64,000 nt of DNA from Bactrocera neohumeralis (Eukaryota > Arthropoda > Insecta > Diptera > Tephritidae), in assembly GCF_024586455.1 (NCBI RefSeq), contig NC_065919.1:33270839-33334838 (forward strand), written 5' to 3'. This document shows, piece after piece, positions 47,718 to 59,312 of the stretch. The position numbers and the translations under genes were made by a program. The stretch's first letter is position 1, and each line of letters begins with the position of its first letter. The notes beneath the pieces were generated by a model. It saw nothing but the letters and a program-made list of their open reading frames with translations, was not told the DNA's origin and searched no databases.

Positions 47718-48797
47718 CAGAGAACGTATAATATAGAGAAGGTTCACCGCGTTGCCAAACTTACGATATTTCATTTTTTGGAGGGGTACTCTTTTCTATT
47801 AGTGGATTTCACCGCAAAAGGAGGGGTACTCTTTTCTATAAGCGGATTTCACCAATATTTAACCGGAGCGTCGAAAATAGCAGAATTGAGCATTTTCAGT
47901 GTTAAATGAGAAAAATAATGCTAATTTCAATGTACGCTTACAGATTCGCATATTTACAATGCGCAAACGGCTATGGATATCATTTACAGATATTCTCCAT
48001 ATATGTATGTATACATATTTGATAACAAAGCTCGTATGTATATATGTATATATATATGTATGAATGTGCAATTTGACATATTTAATGATAAATTTCATTA
48101 AATCTGTTGGTAATTATAACAAAGTCATATTTCCATTATTACCTAAATAAATATACTTACATACATACATATACTTGTATTGGGCATTAGAGGTTTTGAT
48201 AACGTTTTGAAAACCAAGCCGACGTAAATACATAAGTATTCGCATATGGATGTAATTATGTGTAAATATATATACATACCCGTAATGATAACATTTTTTT
48301 TTTGATAAAATCCCGTTTTGATAAAATCTTAAAAAATCTTAAAAGTCATATGCATATAATCATGTGTATATGTAAACAGATTTTAAAAACCGTACGCATA
48401 AAGTTCACATATTCACATACATACATACATATGTATGTAATTTTGTGTTCATGTAAACAAATTTGAAAGAATCATTCGCATAATGTTTGTAAATTTGTCT
48501 ACACACAACTTTATGTGTAAATATATACACCCATTGTTTCATACATAAACTCCGTTGTCACGGACAACCAATGGCCGAACTTCACGTTTTGTCAAAAAGT
48601 CAATGTGTTGTTGGTAGAAAATCCGAGCTGTACCAAAAAAAATCAAACGATTGTCACCGCTTTCCTTGCCGCTGTACAGCTTCGCCTACAAACCAGCGTA
48701 AATATGTATGTTTGTGTGTGAGCTTGCATACATAACGACGCAGCTGCGTAAAAATATTTCAGAATTACAAAATATTTTTCACATTCCTTGACAAATA

Positions 48798-49043
48798 CAG
48801 TCAATCCCGGTTATGTGCCACAATCAAAGATACCGAATTTTGTGGTTTGTTAAAAATAAAAATGTAATATGGCACATAAGCGACTGCGGATACTTAAGCG
48901 AGTGGTCCTTAAAACAATAACTTCTATGTATTTCAAAAAACAAACCGTGAGATGCAGCAAGATATAATATAGGCTGTTAAGAGTGATGAGGGAGGGATTT
49001 GATTTTCATTTAATGCGGAGTACTACTTAACCGGGATTGACTG
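48798..49043. mobile_element. Pogo-like MITE nested in hAT copy II
   Basis: Same unit as at 44702-44946 in opposite orientation, with TA on both sides. Confidence 0.85.
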
Positions 49044-49166
49044 TACACATGAATCAGAGGAATATTGAATATTTTCTTTGAAAAATTTATAGACTTGAAA
49101 TTCGACAAATAAACTATGTTGTCTATTTTATTATAATATATTTTAATACTAATTTTTACGGGGTTG

Positions 49167-49643
49167 TCACTTTTTCCTTCTCATACATTTCAGAAATATA
49201 TTCAATTTATGATTTTTAGCTTTTGAAATCGTCGCGAAAAGACGCTTGTAGGCAAGGCATGCTCGGGGAGATGTAATGGCGTCTGCTTTTATGAATGAAT
49301 CGAATATGCTTTTTGAAAGTACGTTTGCGTTCATGAATGAAAATTTTGTTGTTGGGTAATTTACTATAAATTTTGACGTCGGCAATTTGGCTGCCATATT
49401 GGTTTCTGATGCTTTTTCAAACGATTGTTGGTTTTGTAAAACAATATTTGTAATTTTTGCGGGTGACATATCCACATGTGAACGCATGTGAGTATGTATG
49501 TTGTGTATGCATTGTTTGTGTGGGAATGTCATACGCACATATTTACATGTGTACTCATATTGTAAGTATGTATGATGATTTTTGAGACTATTGTTTTTTT
49601 TCCAGAAGAATGTTTGTATTTTTTGATTTACATGCGTACGCAT
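49167..49643 (-). CDS. Short ORF of hAT copy II, function unknown
   Basis: This 158-codon frame runs from MRTHVNQKIQTFFWKKNN to FLKCMRRKK. It differs from the copy III frame at only a few residues. It has no recognisable domain, is basic, and lies between the left subterminal region and the nested MITE. Whether it is translated is unknown. Confidence 0.3.
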   Translation of the reverse strand: MRTHVNQKIQTFFWKKNNSLKNHHTYLQYEYTCKYVRMTFPHKQCIHNIHTHMRSHVDMSPAKITNIVLQNQQSFEKASETNMAAKLPTSKFIVNYPTTKFSFMNANVLSKSIFDSFIKADAITSPRACLAYKRLFATISKAKNHKLNIFLKCMRRKK

Positions 49644-50350
49644 ATATTATTTGTGTGAGAATGTCATACGCACATACTTACATACATATGTTTGTACGTA
49701 AATATAGAGAAGCGCGCGCTTTTTATATTTCTGATAAATGATAATATCTTGATTTGAAATTGATTTGTACTTGCATACATACATACATATACATATGTAT
49801 CAGGATAGATGCGTATGAAAGTTTTAAATGATAAGAGGTATGATTTACATACATATGTATGTATATTATTATTGTAATATATTATGATTTTAGGATATTA
49901 CGATAATACTTCATATATATAGCATACATATATACACACATGAATACGAAATTATATAATATTATCAAAGATAAGAAATATTTAAAAAGTAGCTTTTATT
50001 TAGACATTAACTACAAATATTACCATGAAAATAGCATAATTTAATAATAATGTTATCAATTTTGCATGAATTCACAAAAATTCGCAAAATGATATTCATA
50101 TCAATTGATATGATTGCATGTAAACGTATAAAAATATAAGCCAAAAGGCCAACATACGTCTGTAATAGCAATGTATATTTCTGAGCATAATTTTCATTGA
50201 ATTCTCAGCTCTGTTCACTCATTTCTGTTAAAATTTCTCCTGCCGAGCCAAAAGTGGTGAAATCCACTAATAGGATTTTGTTAGCTCTTGACAGTTCACA
50301 CGCTTGTCCGTAGTTGAACCTTCTCTATATTATACGTTCTCTGTCGTTTG

Positions 50351-50455
50351 TTAGTTTCTTTCGGCACAGCCTCGGATTTTCTACCAACAACGCAATGTTG
50401 TGGCGCTTTACCGTCGCGTCAGTGTTTCGACACATTGAGCGCGACAGGCTGCAAA
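50351..50455 (+). mobile_element. Older hAT relative (IV), middle part
   Basis: TTTCGGCACAGCCTCGGATT and CTACCAACAACGCAATG continue the sequence interrupted at 47717, by comparison with copies I and III. It is the 105-bp spacer of the palindrome. Confidence 0.6.
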
Positions 50456-51126
50456 CAGAGAACGTATAATATAGAGAAGGTTCAACTACGGACAAGCGTG
50501 TGAACTGTCAAGAGCTAACAAAATCCTATTAGTGGATTTCACCACTTTTGGCTCGGCAGGAGAAATTTTAACAGAAATGAGTGAACAGAGCTGAGAATTC
50601 AATGAAAATTATGCTCAGAAATATACACTGCTTTTACAGACGCATGTTGGCCTCTTGGCTTATATTTTTATACGTTTACATGCTATCATATCAATTGATA
50701 TGAATATAATTTTGCGAATTTTTGTGAATTCATGCAAAATTGATAACATTATTATTAAATTATGCTATTTTCATGGTAATATTTGTAGTTAATGTCTAAA
50801 TAAAAGCTACTTTTTAAATATTTCTTATCTTTGATAATATTATATAATTTCGTATGCTATATATGTATATATATGAAATATTATCGTAATATCCTAAAAT
50901 CATAATATATTACAATAATAATATATGTATGTAAATCACACCTCTTATCATTTCAAACTTTCATACGCATCTATCCTGCAGATACTTATGTGTGCAAGTA
51001 CAAATCATTTTCAAATCAAAATATTATCATTTATCAGAAATATAAAAAGCGCGCGCGCTGCTCTATATTTACGTACACACATATGTATGTATGTATGTGC
51101 GTATGGCATTCTCACACAAATAATAT

Positions 51127-51603
51127 ATGCGTACGCATGTAAATCAAAAAATACAAACATTCTTCTGGAAAAAAAACAATAGTCTCAAAAATCATTATAC
51201 ATACTTACAATATGAGTACACATGTAAATATGTGCGTATGATATTCCCACACAAACAATGCATACACAACATACATACTCACATGCGTTCACATGTGGAT
51301 ATGTCACCCGCAAAAATTACAAATATTGTTTTACAAAACCAACAATCGTTTGAAAAAGCATCAGAAACCAATATGGCAGCCAAATTGCCGACGTCAAAAT
51401 TTATAGTAAATTACCCAACAACAAAATGTTCATTCATGAACGCAAACGTACTTTCAAAAAGCATATTCGATTCATTCATAAAAGCAGACGCCATTACATC
51501 TCCCCGAGCATGCCTTGCCTACAAGCGTCTTTTCGCGACGATTTCAAAAGCTAAAATTCATAAATTGAATATATTTCTGAAATGTATGAGAAGGAAAAAG
51601 TGA
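51127..51603 (+). CDS. Short ORF of hAT copy III, function unknown
   Basis: 158 codons, the same frame as in copy II, ending CMRRKK followed by TGA. No domain is recognised, and the same doubt applies as for the other copies. Confidence 0.3.
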   Translation: MRTHVNQKIQTFFWKKNNSLKNHYTYLQYEYTCKYVRMIFPHKQCIHNIHTHMRSHVDMSPAKITNIVLQNQQSFEKASETNMAAKLPTSKFIVNYPTTKCSFMNANVLSKSIFDSFIKADAITSPRACLAYKRLFATISKAKIHKLNIFLKCMRRKK

Positions 51604-51726
51604 CAACCCCGTAAAAATAAGTATGAAAATATATTTAAATAAAATAGACAACATAGTTTATTTGTCGAATTTCAAGTCTATAAATTTTTCAAAGAAAATA
51701 TTCAATATTCTTCTGATTTTTGTGTA

Positions 51727-51971
51727 CAGTCAATCCCGGTTAAGTAGTACTCCGCTTAATGAAAATCAAACCCCTCCCTCATCACTCTTAACAGCCTATA
51801 TTATATCTTGCTGCATCTCACGGTTTGTTTTTTAAAACACATAGAAATTATTGTTTTAAGTACCACTCGTTTAAGTATCCGCACTCGCTTATGTGCCATA
51901 TTACATTTTTATTTTTAACAAACCACAAAAATTCGGTATCTTTGATTGTGGCACATAACCGGGATTGACTG
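51727..51971. mobile_element. Pogo-like MITE nested in hAT copy III
   Basis: 245-bp unit with CAGTCAATCCCGG and CCGGGATTGACTG ends and TA flanks, at the same internal site as in copies I and II. Confidence 0.85.
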
Positions 51972-52925
51972 TATTTGTCAAGGAATGTGAAAAATATTTT
52001 GTGATTCTGAAATATTTTTACGCAGCTGCGTCGATATGTATGCAAGCTCACGCACAAACATACATATTTACGCTGGTTTGTAGGCGGAGCTGTACAGCGG
52101 CAAGGAAAGCGGTGACAATCGTTTGATTTTTTTTGGTACAGCTCGGATTTTCTACCAACAACACATTGACTTTTTGACAAAACGTGAAGTTCGGCCATTG
52201 GTTGTCCGTGACAACGGAGTTTATGTATGAAACAATGGGTGTATATATTTACACATAAAGTTGTGTGTAGACAAATTTACAAACATTATGCGAATGATTC
52301 TTTCAAATTTGTTTACATGAACACAAAATTACATACATATATGAATATGTGAACTTTTTTCGTACGGTTTTTAAAATCTGTTTACATACATATACACATG
52401 ATTATATGCATATGACATCGTCTTTTAAGATGTTATCAAAACTTCTAATGCCCAAAGAATTAAATATGTACATACATATATATGTATAACTTAATAAACC
52501 TATATTACTTATAATTATATTAATTAAATATTTAAGTAATAATACAAACCTTACACTTTATTATACATTTCAACAGATTTAATGGAATTTATCATTAAAT
52601 AGGTCAAATTGCATATACATACATACATACTAATGAGCTTTGTTATCAAATATATGGAGAATATATATAAATGATATCCATAGCCGTTTGCGCATTGTAA
52701 ATATACGAATCTGTAAGCGTACATTGAAATTAGCATCATTTTTCTCATTTAACACTGAAAATGCTCAATTCTGCTATTTTCGACGCTCCTGCTAAATATT
52801 GGTGAAATCCGCTTATAGAAAATAGTACCCCTACTTTTGCGGTGAAATCCACTAATAGAAAAGAGTACCCCTCCAAAAAATGAAATATCGTAAGTTTGGC
52901 AACGCGGTGAACCTTCTCTATATTA

Positions 52926-53229
52926 ACATACAGACAAATGTGCCAAAGAAATAATATATGTACATACATATGTATATGCCATAGAAATTCTATTGGTGCA
53001 AATATGGAAATGATAACGAAATAATGCGAATATGCATACACATTTCATGAAGGTCATCAATTTTCTTTGAAAAAATTAAGTTCATTTGACACATCTTCGC
53101 TTTGTAATAGACGAAATAAATATAACTTTTTTGAAATAATTAAAAAATTAAAAAATAAAATTAATTATTTTTTATCTAATTTTTTAAGATTTTGTAAAAA
53201 TTAAAATTTTTACAATTTTTTTTCTGAAA
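52926..53229. other. AT-rich spacer
   Basis: Poly-A/T-rich sequence between hAT copy III and the second repeat family; nothing recognised. Confidence 0.4.
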
Positions 53230-53748
53230 GCATACATATTTGCATACATTGCGATTCCCAAGTTGAAAGAAAAATTGAAGCATGAAAATATCACAATGCT
53301 GTTGTTGGGAGCAGCATAAGGAGCATGTATACATGTATTTATGTCTCTTCATATTCTTGGGCATGTGAGACAAGAACGAACATAAAAAATTTGTTTATGT
53401 TCTCTGTGTGAGAGATGTATTTTGTACACATTTTTCGCTGTCAAAATGGATCAAAATATAAACGAAAAGCAAAACGAAAAGCAAAACGAAATTCTTCGTT
53501 GAGAGTGTATTTCTGTCTCTTCCTATTCTCTGCTTCGGCTTATATGCAATGTCATCATATGCCGTAAATACAAATATTTCTGTCTCTTCATATTCTCGGT
53601 TAGAATATGTGAGAGAATTGTAAGCAATGTTAAAATTGCGAGGCGAATTCCGACCTACAATGTTAACAAATGCGGCGAATTCCATGCACAAAATCTAACA
53701 AATGTTCGCTGTCGAACCTGCACCTTCTCTATGTTTTTATGTTCTCTG
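53230..53748 (-). repeat. Second hAT-terminus repeat family, copy (-)
   Basis: Reverse complement of 46259-46765, ending TATTTTTATG-like leader and GTTCTCTG at 53748. An extra 12-bp AAAGCAAAACGA unit near 53466-53490 distinguishes it from the other copy. Confidence 0.75.
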
Positions 53749-54714
53749 GTTGAGTCTCTTTTCGTGTTTTTTTTTCAAGGAACAAGATTCGAAGAAACGG
53801 CCTTTGGCGTGGCTGATGCTTTTCGAATTTGGTGATCATTCTCCGATTTGCGGAAGTCTTCTACTTTCACACATTCTACAAAACAAGTTAAAACCGTATG
53901 TAGTTATATATTTGAAGCTTTGTATGTCCTTCAAGGTTAAAAACACAAAAAATTAACGGGCGCAACAGTTCTCAATATACAGGTCGCTTGCCGTAAAACT
54001 CCTTTCGAAAATGTTGGTACAGAAATATTCTTCGACTGCAATATTTTTAACAAATCATCGAAGCAATTCCTTGTGACTTTATACTCACAGTCCACATTTC
54101 CAATTTTTCAATTAATTTGTTACAATTCGTTTTTTGTGAACTTTCTTCATTTTTAATTAGTCTTCTCATATGCCTTTTCGAGAACATTCTTTTATTTCTT
54201 TATTCAAAGTTCAAACACCAGAATAAAAAAAAATTTAATTAAAATAGCAGCTCACCCAAACACAACCAACTTTCTGCAAATTTTCTTCAATGCTTAACGA
54301 TTTGAAGAAATAATGAAAATATTTACTTCTAAATTTTATTCCATCAATTTGTTGTATTGTATTGTAACGTTTTTCACGTACATACTTACTTGATTGTAAA
54401 TATGAACACAGTAGAATTTAGCCGCACAGCTTAATTTTATGCATTACCTGGTATCGAAGAATTCTGCATAGAATTTTGTTCGAAGCATTCTCCAAAGAAA
54501 AAATATAAGCGGTAAACCATTATCCCGCTGGGAAAATTATATTTACATTTTCACGCTTGGAAAAGTATTTGTGAGATTCTCAACGTAAAAAGTTATGTTT
54601 AAAAAAAATAATAATAAAGATTTAAAATATTTTTTTAGCATTATAATTTCCCAACTAATTCGTTTATTTTATTTATATAGACTTTGCTGAAAAATCATAT
54701 TGTTTAAATGAGTT
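53749..54714. other. AT-rich spacer, nothing recognised
   Basis: No coding frame or repeat match was found between the hAT nest and the leader-like fragment. Confidence 0.4.
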
Positions 54715-56028
54715 AAGCATCCACCCCCTCTACTCGGTAAAACTAGCGCATCCTAATGTGACAGCTGATGACATTACAACACACCACACTCGTACGCAAC
54801 CCAACTCACAAAAGGAATGGACAACCGGAAAGCTATCCTATTCGTCAGCCGCAGTTCGCCCATCAACATTCGTCTCATACAATTCGCACGTCAACATTCG
54901 TTTTCCGACACCCATCCCGCGCGCCGCAATTTTCGCTAATAACGTCACAATACGGTTCCTGCTCGCGGCCAGTCCTGTGCGCTACGGATATATTTCGAAT
55001 CTCAGCGGTCCTGCGTGATATGGTCGCCGTTAACATGCGCAATCATTTTTACATACATATCTCATTTCAATACTACTACATTTTACGTTTGCGCTGCACA
55101 AACATTGCTATAGATTTTCGTACGTACCTAGCGTACGTGTTCAGCCGCTTTCGTGTGCGTGTGATATTTTTCGCAGTAGCAGAATTATCAGTCAAACACG
55201 CGTGTTTGGATTTTTATTGCGTTGAGCGCCACTGCCCTAAAGTGTTTAATACCTTTTAAATTAATGTGTTTTCCTTTGCCGAAATACTGGGTGCTTATTG
55301 AACTGAAAATAAACTGGGGGATGCTTCCCACTAAATTGGGCATCCATTTAATCATGGTCCTTCGAGCCTCACAGAGAGGCACTATTGGAGAAACAAACAA
55401 CATTAAATATACATCTACTAGTTTGGTGGCAAAATAAACACAAAAAAACCGAATAAACTACATAAGTGCAGTGACTCAAGCAGAACAAAAAAAAAAAAAA
55501 CAAAACAAAGTGACAAAAAACAAACCAATTTCGGTAACAAAGTGAATCATAATCACAATCAGGAAAATATTAGAAAACACAGTTCCGAAACATTACAAAA
55601 CCAAACCTACGGTGAAAAAAACAAAACATACAAAACTGCACAAGTACAAAAAAAATCGGGCGCGAAAAGTAAAAGCACTAAAACAATAACAAAAAACCAA
55701 AAAAAAGAGAACAGAAAATAAAAACAAAAAACATACACAGGCAATTGGACACGCGATACCTAAGGACAAAACATTAATCGGGAGCGAAGTCTAAAAGCGC
55801 CTAAACAATAAAATATACACAAAAACAAAACAATCGGGCGCGAACAAAAAAAAAACAAAAAAATACCTACAAAATATTAAAAAAAAAACAAAACTAGAAG
55901 GTGTACCTGGCAGCGGCTACAAACCTCAAGGAGAAGAAGTGGAGAAAGGGAAAGAAACAAACCGCAGACGGCATTAAGGCTACATATGCACATACATGTA
56001 GTAATCCTATTTTTCCGGTATTAAAGTA
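54715..56028 (+). repeat. Leader-like fragment of an unidentified retroelement
   Basis: The first 300 bases have a diverged relative at 11778-12137 in reverse orientation. The middle (55300-55400) holds a GGTCCTTCGAGCC phrase, and 55435-55900 is very A-rich with repeated CAAAACAAA, as in the untranslated leaders of LTR retrotransposons. It is cut by the gypsy element at 56029. A BEL/Pao origin is possible but unproven. Confidence 0.4.
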
Positions 56029-56470
56029 CACTTTTTAGATTTCCAATTGTTTGCTTTATTCATTACGAAATTCATAGAAACATATCACTTAGTTTAGCCA
56101 AAAGTCATCAAATTAGCACCGAGCGTGGCTATGCTCGCCGTTACAATCAAAGAGAAAGAAAATATATGTATATTTAAAAGTCACCAAATTCACAATGCGT
56201 TCGTTACGCTGGATGTTGCAATTAGTAAAGAAATATCACTTAAACTCTACGAAATGTCACCTTAATCGGCACGGTGCGTTTTGCTACGCCCGGCCTTATA
56301 CTCAGGAATAGAAAATACAAAAGACACTTAAATCGGAACACTGAGTAAGATTGCGCTTAGCGTTACAAACTGGAATGTCACTTAGGTCAGTTAAGATGAG
56401 TCCTACTCCGCTCTGCGTTATAATCAGGAATGAATATATAAAAATGAAAATGATGGATACTAAGCTTTAC
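56029..56470 (-). repeat. 3' LTR of the gypsy-type element
   Basis: 442 bp, nearly identical to 62800-63241. On the minus strand it begins GTAAAGCTTAGT and ends with AATAAAGCAAACAATTGGAA...AAAAAGTG, where AATAAA is a likely poly(A) signal. Confidence 0.88.
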
Positions 56471-56626
56471 CGCCCACAACTTGATCGTAATCCACAGTTG
56501 GCATCCACTATTTGACGTTCGGATAAGTGGTTGCCACTTATCTGTCAATTTGGATAAACTATGGAATACGATCTCAATTCTAATCCCACAATCGGCCGTC
56601 CTGACAAGTTATTCGCCCTCGAATAA

Positions 56627-57982
56627 CTAACCCCATTTTTTCATATTTTCTGCAACTGTAATGGTCTTGTTAGGTCCTTCATGGACTCCTATTTTTTCTA
56701 CTTTGTATCTTCCGTGTGGTAACTGTGCGACTATTTTGTATGGTCCGAGATATTTCGGCCTCAATCTCATGCCAACCCCGAACTGTGTTCTTTTAATTGC
56801 GACTACTTCGTTAATTTCGTATCTAAAATTCCCAGTTCTATTTTTGTTGAACGTTCTAACGTTTTCCTCTTGAATTCTCTTTATGTTTTCTTTTGCCTCC
56901 TGTCCTACTAAGTCGCGCTGAGTATTTAATTCTTCAACCTCTATTCCGTCTAATATAGTTTGTAATTCTGAACTATCTGATGTGCGCATATTCAGACCTG
57001 TAAGTATTTTGAAGGGTGCTATCCCCGTACTACGCGGAGAGGTTTTATTCATTATTTGTTGAACCTTTGGCACTTGTCGGTACCACTGGGTCGAAGTGTT
57101 CTGACACATTTTTGAGAGCATCGAAATAACTATACGATGCGCTTGTTCCACATGACCGTTGCCACGAGGAACTCCCGTTGCAATCAGCAAGTGTTGTATG
57201 CCTTCCTTATTGCAATAATCTTTGAAAGCATTTGCCGTAAAGGCAGCCCCCCTATCTGTAACAATCCGCCTCGGATTTCCAAAAATCGACGCCTGTCTCT
57301 CTAATCTATCCACTACCTCTTCCACCCTAGTTGATTTCGTCGGGTACAGCCACACAAACTTTGAAAAACCGTCTATTATTACTAAAATGTAGTTATATTG
57401 TTTCCTGGTTTCGGTCAATGGACCCACGTGGTCTATATGGTATGTTCCTAACGGTTCTTGAGACTTGTCGATTGGGGTCAATAAACCTTCCTTTTTCCCC
57501 CTCTTGGCATCTGCTATAATACATTCAATACAAGCTCTGACTATTCTCTGCACCTTTTCATTGGCGTTTGGTATATAATAATTGTTACTTAAAATCTGTT
57601 CCGTTTTCTTAACTGCGAAATGTCCTTGCTTGTGTGCTAACTTTATAATCTCCTCTTCCATGCCCGCGGGTACAACCAATAACTCCTTGATGGGATCGTA
57701 ATATACTAACTCATTTCTTATGTAAAACTTCTCGTATGGTCCATTTTCTAACGCTTTCCTTACTGCTCTAATCCAATCGTCTTGCAATTGAGCTTCCTTC
57801 AATCTAAACTTTAAGGAGTCCTCTATTAGTAAACAATATACGCGACTTAATGCGTCTACATGTCTCATCCGTGTTCCTGACCTATGCTCGACAACGTAAT
57901 CGTACTCCTGGAGATACATGGCCCATCTCATAATTCTGTCTGGAACCTCGCTTTTTTCACCGTCATCGTGAAAGCTTGGCAA
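56627..57982 (-). CDS. Gypsy-type integrase, open frame
   Basis: The open frame of 451 codons begins at the end of RNase H (RIMRWAMYLQEYDYVVEHR, DALSRV). The integrase zinc domain follows (LAHKQGHFAVKKTEQIL, CIECI). The catalytic core has YHIDHVGPL, IVTDRGAAFTA and GNGHVEQAHR, so the D, D, E residues are all present. The C-terminal GPYKIVAQLPHGRYKVEK domain comes last and ends with the stop at 56627. There is no envelope gene after it, only about 150 bases before the 3' LTR. The start is not a real initiation codon: the frame is joined upstream to the RT frame through a shift in a run of T near 57950. Integrase inserts the DNA copy into the genome. Confidence 0.87.
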   Translation of the reverse strand: MPSFHDDGEKSEVPDRIMRWAMYLQEYDYVVEHRSGTRMRHVDALSRVYCLLIEDSLKFRLKEAQLQDDWIRAVRKALENGPYEKFYIRNELVYYDPIKELLVVPAGMEEEIIKLAHKQGHFAVKKTEQILSNNYYIPNANEKVQRIVRACIECIIADAKRGKKEGLLTPIDKSQEPLGTYHIDHVGPLTETRKQYNYILVIIDGFSKFVWLYPTKSTRVEEVVDRLERQASIFGNPRRIVTDRGAAFTANAFKDYCNKEGIQHLLIATGVPRGNGHVEQAHRIVISMLSKMCQNTSTQWYRQVPKVQQIMNKTSPRSTGIAPFKILTGLNMRTSDSSELQTILDGIEVEELNTQRDLVGQEAKENIKRIQEENVRTFNKNRTGNFRYEINEVVAIKRTQFGVGMRLRPKYLGPYKIVAQLPHGRYKVEKIGVHEGPNKTITVAENMKKWG

Positions 57983-59279
57983 TCGCTCACTATCTTAAAA
58001 TGGATATCCTTCAGATAAACCCGCCACTTTTTTAAAGCCTTTATTACCGCCAGTACCTCCAGTTCGAATGCGCTATACCTTTCTTCGGCTGCCGTACGAC
58101 TCATGAACGCTATAGGGTGTAACAACTGGTCTTCTGCATCCTTCCGCAGCAGTACTGTTCCGTAACCGTATTTCGATGCATCCGCGTGTAGTTCCGTTTC
58201 CGCCCCGTGGTTGTACAGCTGTAATACTGGAGCTTTAACCAAAGCGGCTTTCAACTCGGCAAAGCCTACTAGCTGGTCGTCCCCCAGCCTGAACTTCTCA
58301 TCCTTCCTTAATAAGTCCGACAACGGTTTGGCTACCCTTGCGTAAACCCGAATAAACCTTCTGAAAAATGATGTTAACCCCAAAAATCTTTGTAACTCCT
58401 TTATGTTCCTAGGAATCCGAAAGTTTTTAACCGCTTCCGTCTTTTCGTTTGACGGTAAAATTCTTCCCTGCTCGACTATGAATCCCAAAAAATTTATTTG
58501 TCTCTTCAGAATTTGACATTTTTCCCAATTTAAACGTAGTCCCCACTTACTTGCTCTATTTAACACCCTCTCTAACTGTTGACGACCGGTAGACATTTCT
58601 TTTGTAGGGATGACTATATCGTCCATATATATCACCACCGTACCGTCTCGAATCATATCTTGAAAAACTGCCCTAATGAATCTGCAAAACACTGCTGGAG
58701 AATTGGTGATACCGAAAGGGACGAAACGGAATTCATATTGTCCGTTGGTTGTTACGAAGGCGGTGTACTTCCTTGAGTCCGGTTCAACTGGTACGTGATA
58801 AAACCCGTTCTTCAAGTCTAAAGTGGTGAATATTTGCGCTCCCTGTAGTCGGATAGGTGCCTCGTCTATAAGTATCATGGGGAAGTTGTCCCTTAATATT
58901 TTCTCGTTTATTTTGCGGAAATCGCAACAAAATCTCTTCGATCCATTCTTTTAACCACCACTGGTGACGCATACTCGGACGTGCTGTTTTGTATAATCCC
59001 ATCTTTAAGCATTTCCCCGACCTGATCCTCTACGTACTTTTGATCTTCATATGATACCCGCCGAGGCCGTTGATATACTGGTTTATCGTCTGTCAAGATT
59101 AATTTCATCTCAACTGGCACACTCGTTGGTTTCTGAGGCTGATATTTGTTTATCAACGTTTTGACGAACGCCGCGTCAGATTTTCCCAAATGTGATAAGT
59201 CTACTCTGTCCGACTTATCCTCTATCTGTACCTCTATCCCACACAAAACTTTAAATCCTTCTTCATCTTCAAGGCCCAT
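57928..59279 (-). pseudogene. Gypsy-type reverse transcriptase and RNase H, frameshifted
   Basis: The frame at 58908-59279 holds the RT N-terminus (PVYQRPRRVSYEDQKYVEDQV, IIQNSTSEYASPVV). A shift near 58900 leads to 57928-58878, with TTLDLKNGFYHVPV, YEFRFVPFGITNSPAVF and the catalytic YMDDIVI. RNase H follows with LHADASKYGYG and YSAFELEVLAVIKAL. The enzymes copy the element RNA and remove the template. The residues of the active sites look intact; only reading-frame damage is evident. Confidence 0.85.
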
Positions 59280-59312
59280 GCCAGGACATACCGTGTCCTC
59301 CTTACCCAGTCC

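Larger units (their letters stand above)
47718..50343 (-). mobile_element. Non-autonomous hAT element, copy II, inside element IV
   Basis: 2626 bp from CAGAGAACGTATAATATAGA to its inverse ending CGTTCTCTG. It is flanked by the direct repeat TCGTTTG (47711-47717 and 50344-50350). The flanks join to restore the interior of relative IV, so this is a clean nested insertion. It has no transposase. Confidence 0.88.
50456..52925 (+). mobile_element. Non-autonomous hAT element, copy III
   Basis: It starts CAGAGAACGTATAATATAGA and ends at AACCTTCTCTATATTA, where the outer CGTTCTCTG is missing. It is the reverse complement of copy II over nearly its whole length. Interior landmarks (short ORF, MITE, CATA runs) are in the same order. 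Confidence 0.85.

Noticed and set aside
43888..53373. Apparent CRISPR-like regular repeats (CATATGTATGTATG)
   Set aside because: These are ordinary TATG/CATA microsatellites typical of fly intergenic DNA, without unique spacers of constant length.
53395..53691. 98-codon frame, also partly open at 46316-46600
   Set aside because: Both belong to the second hAT-terminus repeat family. I see no domain, and the shared frame may simply reflect the similarity of two young copies.
54758..55259. Overlapping 86- and 163-codon frames
   Set aside because: They sit in the LTR/leader-like fragment; the related fragment at 11778-12137 does not keep them open.
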